Shown: positions 57,712-64,000 of the stretch, piece by piece
Numbering within the stretch: the first letter of the stretch is position 1
How the letters are laid out: each line of letters starts with the position of its first letter
Source of the DNA: Pseudoalteromonas luteoviolacea B = ATCC 29581
GTDB lineage: Bacteria; Pseudomonadota; Gammaproteobacteria; Enterobacterales; Alteromonadaceae
Reading direction: 5' to 3'
Assembly: GCA_000333235.1 (NCBI GenBank)
Contig: CAPN01000051.1
Span: 806,001 to 870,000 of the forward strand
DNA length: 64,000 nt
The notes under the pieces: generated by a model
What the model saw: the letters and a program-made list of their open reading frames with translations, nothing else
Database searches by the model: none
Told to the model about the DNA's origin: nothing
Made by a program: the position numbers and the translations under genes

Positions 57712-58218
57712 ATGAATTACGAAAACTTTTTTTTGCATTACCCTGAACCATTGCAAATGCAGATCCATCGGTTAATTCAAGATGATACTAAATTGCTCAC
57801 CTACTTCGAGCAAAAATATCCTGTTGGTCATGAAATCAAAAATGATAAACAGCTTTATGACTACACTTGCGAATTTAAACAACGTTATTTAAAAAATACG
57901 CCTCGATTAGACAATTGTGGTTACAAGAAACAAACTGACTTAGTTAAAAACGCGCTCGGTACCCATGCGTTTAAACGGCAACTTCATGGGGGCAAACTAA
58001 AAGCTAAACATCACATTGCGATTGCACTGCAATTAAAACAAGCTCCCGAAGCCCTCTTACGTTGCTTGGTTGTACACGAACTAGCTCATTTCAAAGAATA
58101 TGATCACAACAAAGCATTTTATCAGCTTTGCTGTCATATGACGTCTGATTACCATCAATTGGAGCTGGACTTACGATTATTCTTAGTACTTGATGGCAAA
58201 GGAATGAATTTTTACTAA
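57712..58218 (+). CDS. YgjP-like (DUF45) metallopeptidase domain protein
   Basis: The 168-residue product has the zinc motif HELAH in CLVVHELAHFKEYDHNKAFYQL, with the third ligand His in YDHNKAF, the pattern of the WSS/SprT-like YgjP family. There is no signal peptide, so it should be cytoplasmic. Substrates are not known. It probably shares a transcript with the DUF72 gene. Confidence 0.87.
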   Translation: MNYENFFLHYPEPLQMQIHRLIQDDTKLLTYFEQKYPVGHEIKNDKQLYDYTCEFKQRYLKNTPRLDNCGYKKQTDLVKNALGTHAFKRQLHGGKLKAKHHIAIALQLKQAPEALLRCLVVHELAHFKEYDHNKAFYQLCCHMTSDYHQLELDLRLFLVLDGKGMNFY

Positions 58219-58269
58219 AGACACATTGGCTCAGATTAACGCATACACCCAAGGCACTTCAACATACAG

Positions 58270-58290
58270 AAAAGCTCCCTAACGGGAGCA
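58270..58290 (-). terminator. Possible terminator of the DUF3334 gene
   Basis: GCTCCC and GGGAGC pair around TAAC. On the minus strand the stem is followed by TTTTC, about 95 bases after the stop. Confidence 0.4.
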
Positions 58291-58385
58291 TCTAAATACT
58301 TTCACTACTTTTATCATGCGCCAATTTAATACTTATATTACTGCGCTCCATCGCCTATTTACGTATTGAAAGCCTTTTTAACTCT

Positions 58386-59075
58386 CTATAACCCTAACTC
58401 AGCCATAAAATCATCGTCGGCATCATCGTGTTCATCGTTTACCGCTTTAGGTGCTTTTTTGTCTTGATTCTTTTTTGCTTGGTTAGCAATGATAGCGTCG
58501 GGATCGACCGATTCTGCAATATCAAAGTCATGAAGTTTAATAAATTCCGTTTTATCCATCGCCAGTTCTAAATAGAAGATGTTTTGATTTTGCGTCGTAA
58601 ACGTCACACGACGAGCTTGTGGTCTATCCATCGTCGTATCAACTGAAATTTGAACTTGCTTCGTGATTGCCATCATTTTAGGTTGGTTTTGTGTGATTGA
58701 AGTGTGTAACTGTTCACGCACCTTACTCGTAAAATCCCCCACAATTTGGTTCATCAATTCACCCATGACATTGGAAACATCATCAGACAAATGGCTATTG
58801 GCAATTTCTTCTTCTGGCATACCCATATTGCGCATGTAATCTTGATAAATCTCCATCGCCGCTTGAGCTGTAAAATTAGTTACCACTAAGCCTGTAAACC
58901 CGCCATCGAACAACACAAAACACCCTATGTCTGGGCGCATGCAAGTACGAGTAATCTTTTGCACCATCGCAGAGTAGCTAATCGAATTACCCGACGCAGA
59001 GGATAAAACCTCGGTCACGGAGTGACATAAAGTTGAAAGAATATCTTCGGTTGTAATCACTTTGCTTCTCGACAT
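58386..59075 (-). CDS. DUF3334 family protein, CheX/CheC-like
   Basis: The 229-residue protein matches the DUF3334 group as I recall it. The middle segment NVMGELMNQIVGDF has the Glu-x-x-Asn spacing used for CheY-P dephosphorylation in CheX/CheC phosphatases. The C-terminal 45 residues are low-complexity and charged (KKNQDKKAPKAVNDEHDD region). No signal peptide is seen. It is monocistronic and divergent from cmoA. A role in tuning a response regulator is inference; an Aer-like receptor lies 20 kb away. Confidence 0.72.
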   Translation of the reverse strand: MSRSKVITTEDILSTLCHSVTEVLSSASGNSISYSAMVQKITRTCMRPDIGCFVLFDGGFTGLVVTNFTAQAAMEIYQDYMRNMGMPEEEIANSHLSDDVSNVMGELMNQIVGDFTSKVREQLHTSITQNQPKMMAITKQVQISVDTTMDRPQARRVTFTTQNQNIFYLELAMDKTEFIKLHDFDIAESVDPDAIIANQAKKNQDKKAPKAVNDEHDDADDDFMAELGL

Positions 59076-59188
59076 CTGTTATCTCTTTTTAAACTTATTG
59101 TTAATACTAGCCAAGCTTATCAATTTATCACTGACTATCCACAAGAAAATGCTAAAATAATGCGATTATTTGTATAGAGAGACAAAAT

Positions 59189-59914
59189 GTGACTGGCAAA
59201 GACAGCATTTATGCAACTGAGCAGACCATAAAAGACTTTACGTTTGATCAACACGTTGTTGAAGTATTTCCAGACATGATCCAACGTTCAGTGCCAGGCT
59301 ACGCAACTATTGTAAGTACAATGGGTAAGCTTGCCGGCACTTACGCACAGAGTAACTCCACACTTTACGATTTAGGGTGCTCACTTGGCGCGGTTACGCT
59401 TAGTATGCGAAGAAACATTGAAAAAGAAAATTGCCAAATTGTCGCGATAGACAATTCAAGCGCCATGGTAGAGCGTTGTAAATTGCATTTACAGGGCTTT
59501 AAATCGGATGTGCCGGTTAAAGTCGAACTCGGCGACATTAATGAAAGCGCGATTGAAAACGCAAGCGTTGTTGCAATGAACTTTACTTTACAATTTATTG
59601 CACCAGAACAACGAGCGCATTTACTCGAAAAAATATTCGCAGGTCTTAAACCTGGTGGAGTCTTATTATTAAGTGAGAAAATACGAGGTGAAAACGAATT
59701 CAACGATAACCTGCTTATTGATTTACACCATGATTTTAAACGCGCGAATGGGTACTCAGAATTAGAAATAAGTCAAAAACGTACCGCTATAGAAAATGTA
59801 ATGATCACAGATAAACTCAGCACTCATCATGCCCGCCTGCTACAAATTGGATTTAAACATATTCAAGTTTGGTATCAGTGTTTTAATTTCTGCTCTTTAG
59901 TAGCTGTAAAATAG
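59189..59914 (+). CDS. cmoA: Carboxy-S-adenosyl-L-methionine synthase
   Basis: CmoA makes carboxy-SAM from SAM and prephenate for tRNA wobble-uridine modification. The 241-residue protein has the SAM-binding motif [15 protein letters not shown] and the following [14 protein letters not shown]. The start is GTG at 59189 after AGAGAGA; an ATG two bases before is out of frame and stops at once. cmoB follows closely. Confidence 0.95.
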   Translation: MTGKDSIYATEQTIKDFTFDQHVVEVFPDMIQRSVPGYATIVSTMGKLAGTYAQSNSTLYDLGCSLGAVTLSMRRNIEKENCQIVAIDNSSAMVERCKLHLQGFKSDVPVKVELGDINESAIENASVVAMNFTLQFIAPEQRAHLLEKIFAGLKPGGVLLLSEKIRGENEFNDNLLIDLHHDFKRANGYSELEISQKRTAIENVMITDKLSTHHARLLQIGFKHIQVWYQCFNFCSLVAVK

Positions 59915-59929
59915 ATAGCGAGAATGCAC

Positions 59930-60898
59930 ATGCAAGAATGGTTTAACGATTTTTACGCTACCATAGCAAAGACATCCCTCTCCCATTGGCTAAATACTTT
60001 GCCTAATCAGCTCGATTATTGGAAAAAGGAAGCTCAACACGGTGAATGGCCACAATGGGAAAAAGTGCTAAAAAATCTCCCTGTGACTAAGACTCGACAC
60101 ATAAATGTCACCAATAGAGTCGAGATTGGTTTAATCGAAGAACTTTCGGAAGGTCATCAAAAACAATTAACTCATTTATTAAAACGGCTCATGCCATGGC
60201 GTAAAGGCCCGTTTTATCTTCATGGCGTCCACATTGATACCGAATGGCGTAGTGATTGGAAATGGGATCGCGTTTTACCACACATAAGCGACCTGAATGG
60301 ACGTCAAGTCCTAGATATTGGCTGTGGCTCAGGCTACCACTTGTGGCGAATGCGAGGAGAAGGTGCACAACTCGTCGTAGGTATTGATCCATCCGATTTA
60401 TTCTTGGCACAGTTTCAAACCATTAAACATTACAATCCAGATCCGAATGTTCATTTACTGCCTCTTGGCGTTGAACAGCTTCCTGAACTTAAAGCGTTTG
60501 ATACCGTATTCTCCATGGGTGTGTTATATCACCGCCGTTCCCCTATCGATTTCCTAGCACAGCTCAAAGCTCAGCTAAGAAAAGGGGGTGAACTGGTGCT
60601 TGAAACATTAGTTATTGAAGGCGACGTAAACACAGTGCTCGTGCCGACCGACCGCTATGCTAAAATGCGTAATGTTTGGTTCATCCCCAGTTGTGATGCG
60701 TTAACACTTTGGCTTGAACGAGTTGGCTTCAAGAATATTCGTGTTGTAAATAAAGACGTAACATCATTGGATGAACAGCGAAGTACCGAATGGATGCAAA
60801 CAGAGTCTTTAAAAGACTTTCTAGATCCTAACGACTTGTCAAAAACGATTGAAGGTTACCCAGCTCCTCTTCGAGCGGTATTTGTCGCCGACGCATAG
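59930..60898 (+). CDS. cmoB: tRNA U34 carboxymethyltransferase
   Basis: CmoB transfers the carboxymethyl group of carboxy-SAM to 5-hydroxyuridine 34 to give cmo5U in tRNAs. The protein has [14 protein letters not shown], the MPWRKGPF and [16 protein letters not shown] segments and the [12 protein letters not shown] motif that define CmoB. The ATG at 59930 is preferred because AGCGAG is well spaced to it; an ATG at 59924 is too close. It ends a cmoA-cmoB operon. Confidence 0.95.
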   Translation: MQEWFNDFYATIAKTSLSHWLNTLPNQLDYWKKEAQHGEWPQWEKVLKNLPVTKTRHINVTNRVEIGLIEELSEGHQKQLTHLLKRLMPWRKGPFYLHGVHIDTEWRSDWKWDRVLPHISDLNGRQVLDIGCGSGYHLWRMRGEGAQLVVGIDPSDLFLAQFQTIKHYNPDPNVHLLPLGVEQLPELKAFDTVFSMGVLYHRRSPIDFLAQLKAQLRKGGELVLETLVIEGDVNTVLVPTDRYAKMRNVWFIPSCDALTLWLERVGFKNIRVVNKDVTSLDEQRSTEWMQTESLKDFLDPNDLSKTIEGYPAPLRAVFVADA

Positions 60899-60924
60899 TC
60901 GTTTTTTAATCGTTTCAAAGCAAC

Positions 60925-60952
60925 AAAAAAAGGGCTGAAATATCAGCCCTTT
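60925..60952 (-). terminator. Intrinsic terminator of the S8 protease gene
   Basis: AAAGGGCTGA and TCAGCCCTTT form a perfect 10-bp stem. On the minus strand seven T residues follow. The other strand has a weaker run that may serve cmoB. Confidence 0.88.
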
Positions 60953-60970
60953 ATACTTTGAATGAATACC

Positions 60971-63250
60971 TTATTTTGGCGTCGCTGTTACATTTAGCGT
61001 AATTCCACTTGCCGCACTGTAACCGTATACATCGATGTACCATGTACCTGCCTGAGGATTTGTAAAGCTACAGCTTTCATTATTCCCGTTTTTATATGGA
61101 CGGCAATCATAGGTTGAGCTTGTCGATTGAGCACCGTAAGTAACATACAGATCTGCATCACCTGAACCACCAGACATCGCTACATTGAAATCCGCATAAC
61201 CATCAACTAGGTCAATCGTGTATCGCTTCCAAGCACGACGGCTCACAGTTACATTTGATACAACTTCATTGATAGGTTGTGCAGTACCTGGAGGTGTTGT
61301 TGTAGGTTCATTATAGCTTGCTACCAAACTCACACCTGAAAATGCACTGTAACCTTGAAGCATTACGTGATACACACCACCTGACTGTGTCAAATCACAT
61401 GACTCAGCATTGCCTCCTTTATACGGGCGACAATCATAACTTGAAGACGTTGGCGCAGAACCAAACTTAACATAAAGGTCCGCATCACCTGTACCACCAG
61501 ACATCGCTACTTTCACGTTAGTCGCACCTTGTGGCACATTGAACGTGAAGCGAACTTCTTCACCTTTTGCACCCGCAAGACTTGTTTTAGCAACGCCGTT
61601 TGTCAATTCTGAGCTGCCTGTTGGTGGTGGTGGAGTGCCAGTTCCTGAACAACCATTCGCTGTGATATAGTCAATTGCGGCTTTCGTTTGAACAAGACCA
61701 TAACCAAACTTAACATCACGCCCTGCTGCACCTAAATCTTGTGCTGTTGTATTCAAGACTGTTCGGATTTGAGCTGCTGTACAACTTGGGTGATGACTCC
61801 ACACAAGCGCCGCAACACCAGCAACATGCGGCGATGCCATCGAAGTGCCGCTCATATTGCCGTAGTTGCCAGTGCCAATGTTGATTGTCGCAGACATACC
61901 TAGCTTACCAAGCATTGCCGCGCCATCAGTATCGGTTGCCGTAACTGCTGGAATTGAAGTAGCATTAGATGTACCCAACGTACCGCCAAAGCTGCCCGCT
62001 GCATTATTATAGATAATTGCACCTACACCGCCGCTGTCTTGACAATTTTTAACTTTATCATGGAACGAAATGTTACCACGTTGAATAAGACAGATTTTAC
62101 CACTTGCACCACCGTCAACAGCTTCACCAGTACCTAAATTATACAGAGGTGCTGTTGCCGTACCTTGGTTTTCCATTGCGTTTGAATTGTAAGCTGTACC
62201 ACCAACAGAAAGCTCAACCACTGAACCATCCCCTGTTGGGTAAGTTGAATACACATCAACGCCTGGCGCAGCAATTTCTACTTGTGAGTTCTTTTGTGAG
62301 AAATCAGCTAAGTTTTTGCTACTGTCGATTGCTGCAACTGACACGACTGAATCGTACGACGCTGGATAACTCATAATATCGGTTGTTTTAGTCGCATCAC
62401 CATCGTTACCAGCTGCGGCAATAAGAAGCATGCCAGAATCAGCGGCAGCCTGGATACCATTCTTTTCAGTATTATTTGAACCAGAACCACCTAAGCTCAT
62501 GTTGACCACATCTGAGCCTGCTGCTTTACATTTATTGATTGCAGAAACTAGATCTGAAGAGTAACCCCAACCTGCTTCATTAAATACCTTAATAATATGC
62601 ATAGATGGATCGGATCCGATAACGCCGCGTACACCAATGCCATTATTTATTGCTGCAATAGTTCCTGCAACGTGCGTACCGTGTGGGCCACCATGTTGCC
62701 ACCAGTTACCAGTACCACTGTCATTAGTACCAGAAATTGTACCTCCATTTGATCCCATGTCTTCATGGGGAAGGTCTAGACCTGAATCGATAACACAAAT
62801 TTTCTTACCGCCATTGGCTGCAGAAGCAACACTGTCGTTTACCTGATCGGCCTGAACCATGCTGATACCGTATGGTTGGCTTTGCGCCATTAAACGACGA
62901 GGTAAATCCTCTTCTACGTACTCAACCGAGCTGTCAGTATTTAAGTGTAACAATTGCGCATCGTCTAATTCTGCAACAAAAACATTTAAATCCGATTTGA
63001 AATGTCCATTTTTAACGCCAAGTGTTGCCATTTTAAGTTCAGCAACCTTCGCCATCGCTCCTTGCGCATTTACGCCAAGTGTGGACACTTGGTCTTTATA
63101 TTTAACAATAAAGCGCTTTGGTAGTGGAGACTGTACTGAAGTATCTTCTACTAATACACCTGTTGTTTTAGCTTGAATTGATGCGGATACAGCCATTGAG
63201 AGAGCTGTTACTGCGAGTAAAACATGTTTGTTGTTTTTCTTAGTCGTCAT
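60971..63250 (-). CDS. Secreted subtilisin-like (S8) protease with PA and two PPC domains
   Basis: Counting from the ATG at 63250, residues 1-27 are a signal peptide (cleavage after IQA) and 45-120 an inhibitor I9-like propeptide. The S8 domain has Asp155 (CVIDSGLD), His193 (HGTHVAG), Asn281 and Ser470 (GTSMASPH). A protease-associated domain is inserted at about 352-455. After a Pro/Gly linker come two PPC domains (about 560-650 and 660-759), each with DADLYV and a Cys pair. An extracellular degradative enzyme is expected, exported by Sec and then type II secretion (inference). An ATG five codons upstream is possible. Confidence 0.94.
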   Translation of the reverse strand: MTTKKNNKHVLLAVTALSMAVSASIQAKTTGVLVEDTSVQSPLPKRFIVKYKDQVSTLGVNAQGAMAKVAELKMATLGVKNGHFKSDLNVFVAELDDAQLLHLNTDSSVEYVEEDLPRRLMAQSQPYGISMVQADQVNDSVASAANGGKKICVIDSGLDLPHEDMGSNGGTISGTNDSGTGNWWQHGGPHGTHVAGTIAAINNGIGVRGVIGSDPSMHIIKVFNEAGWGYSSDLVSAINKCKAAGSDVVNMSLGGSGSNNTEKNGIQAAADSGMLLIAAAGNDGDATKTTDIMSYPASYDSVVSVAAIDSSKNLADFSQKNSQVEIAAPGVDVYSTYPTGDGSVVELSVGGTAYNSNAMENQGTATAPLYNLGTGEAVDGGASGKICLIQRGNISFHDKVKNCQDSGGVGAIIYNNAAGSFGGTLGTSNATSIPAVTATDTDGAAMLGKLGMSATINIGTGNYGNMSGTSMASPHVAGVAALVWSHHPSCTAAQIRTVLNTTAQDLGAAGRDVKFGYGLVQTKAAIDYITANGCSGTGTPPPPTGSSELTNGVAKTSLAGAKGEEVRFTFNVPQGATNVKVAMSGGTGDADLYVKFGSAPTSSSYDCRPYKGGNAESCDLTQSGGVYHVMLQGYSAFSGVSLVASYNEPTTTPPGTAQPINEVVSNVTVSRRAWKRYTIDLVDGYADFNVAMSGGSGDADLYVTYGAQSTSSTYDCRPYKNGNNESCSFTNPQAGTWYIDVYGYSAASGITLNVTATPK

Positions 63251-63623
63251 AATGAACATTTCCAACTTGTTATTGCGTTCGAACAGAAAACTATCAGAAC
63301 AAAAACAAAATTAACATCCTGACAACAGGTGTTTTGTAAACAAATGTCAACAAAAGATACATTAAGATGTAACAATTTACAAAAATATCAAATTAAATTA
63401 GCAACATAACTAAATGAGCTATACTTCTGTTTTTTACATTAATAATAATAACTGTGTTTTTTGCGGGGAATTTTGTAAAAAACGAACTGTTTTTATTAAC
63501 AACATAAGGACATTTATCCTTGTTATGAGCAATTAATGACGCGAATTCAACTAGCCCCACTTTGGTAACTGTAGTAAAATGAGGTCGTTTCTAAGCAACC
63601 CCATTAATTTTTGAGGAAAACCT
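63251..63623. other. AT-rich divergent gap between the protease and purM
   Basis: I see no gene here. The region is very AT-rich near the protease and should hold both divergent promoters. A TAAAAT at 63575 could be a purM -10, but no good -35 is spaced to it. A PurR-type box was looked for and not found. Confidence 0.4.
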
Positions 63624-64000
63624 GTGAGCGAACAAAAACAGTCTCTAAGCTACAAAGACGCTGGTGTAGATATTGATGCTGGTAACGCATTAGTTGAGCG
63701 TATTAAAGGCGTGGTAAAGAATACTCGTCGTCCAGAAGTGATGGGCAGTATTGGTGGTTTCGGCGCACTATGTGAAATCCCTAAAGGATACCAAGAGCCT
63801 GTTTTAGTAGCAGGTACTGACGGTGTAGGCACTAAGCTTCGCCTTGCACTTGATCTTAAAAAGCACGATACGGTAGGTATCGATCTCGTTGCAATGTGTG
63901 TAAACGATCTTATCGTTCAAGGTGCAGAGCCTCTGTTTTTCCTTGATTACTATGCAACTGGCAAACTTGATGTTGATACAGCTGCTGACGTCGTCACTGG
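63624..64000 (+). CDS. purM: Phosphoribosylformylglycinamidine cyclo-ligase (N-terminal part)
   Basis: PurM closes the imidazole ring in purine synthesis, using ATP to make aminoimidazole ribonucleotide. About 125 codons are present before the window ends. The start is GTG at 63624 behind GAGGAAA. The N-terminus [15 protein letters not shown], the [11 protein letters not shown] strand, the [13 protein letters not shown] loop and [20 protein letters not shown] are all typical. purN would be expected next. Confidence 0.96.
   Translation, partial: MSEQKQSLSYKDAGVDIDAGNALVERIKGVVKNTRRPEVMGSIGGFGALCEIPKGYQEPVLVAGTDGVGTKLRLALDLKKHDTVGIDLVAMCVNDLIVQGAEPLFFLDYYATGKLDVDTAADVVT

Noticed and set aside
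63300-63540. PurR box or purine riboswitch before purM
   Set aside because: No ACGCAAACGT-type palindrome and no conserved purine-aptamer loops are visible in this AT-rich region.

Overview
The window is a stretch of chromosome from a marine-type gammaproteobacterium, most likely Alteromonadales and close to Pseudoalteromonas. This rests on protein resemblance, the low-to-middling GC content, and gene orders shared with enteric bacteria: dapB-carA-carB, uvrY-uvrC-pgsA-tRNA(Gly/Cys/Leu), ffh-ypjD-yfjD, tolQRAB-pal-cpoB-tRNA(Lys)-nadA and aspS-ruvCAB. The genus is inferred, not proven. I see no prophage, insertion sequence, CRISPR array or integrase. The window is almost entirely core genome, so the interest lies in leaders, intergenic regions and tRNA arrays.

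Layout. 1-1070 holds a truncated NhaC-type antiporter. 1304-7219 holds dapB, carA, carB and greA (lysine, arginine/pyrimidine and transcript-cleavage functions). 7619-8509 holds a lone PAS protein and a DUF1289 protein. 8561-9353 holds seven tRNA genes behind a strong promoter, then pgsA, uvrC and uvrY read towards them. 12805-18410 holds a symporter, a DUF5916 surface protein, cysK and a lipoprotein. 18728-25086 holds fadE, an ACE-like M2 peptidase, a GGDEF/EAL protein and a YdcH protein. 25336-28850 is an Entner-Doudoroff operon (edd-eda-gap) with a well-marked control region at 28881-29147. 29251-32944 holds ffh, ypjD and yfjD. 33063-38481 holds a VOC protein, a lytic transglycosylase-like lipoprotein, gshA, a medium-chain reductase and an Aer-like chemoreceptor. 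38543-43815 holds clpB with a heat-shock promoter, pgeF, rluD and bamD. 43913-46813 holds tRNA-Ser, nadA and six tandem tRNA-Lys genes. 46999-51760 is the Tol-Pal operon. 52556-56646 holds ruvB, ruvA, ruvC and aspS. 56827-60898 holds DUF72 and YgjP-like proteins, a CheX-like DUF3334 protein and cmoA-cmoB. 60971-63250 is a secreted subtilisin-like protease, and the start of purM closes the window.

The best candidates for undescribed biology are regulatory. (1) The carA leader has an intrinsic terminator so close to the carA ribosome-binding site that every carAB message must read through it. A 15-codon reading frame with five arginine codons runs through it and overlaps the carA start. (2) The edd leader has twin LacI-type operators flanking a promoter, followed by a hairpin set that can form mutually exclusive 1:2, 2:3 and 3:4 pairings ending in an intrinsic terminator. 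(3) A 795-base gap between ruvB and tolQ carries a strong plus-strand terminator with no gene in front of it, which suggests an unannotated small RNA. (4) The tRNA-Lys array is a 260-base tandem repeat in which each spacer carries a broken tRNA-Lys 5' end and a small conserved hairpin.
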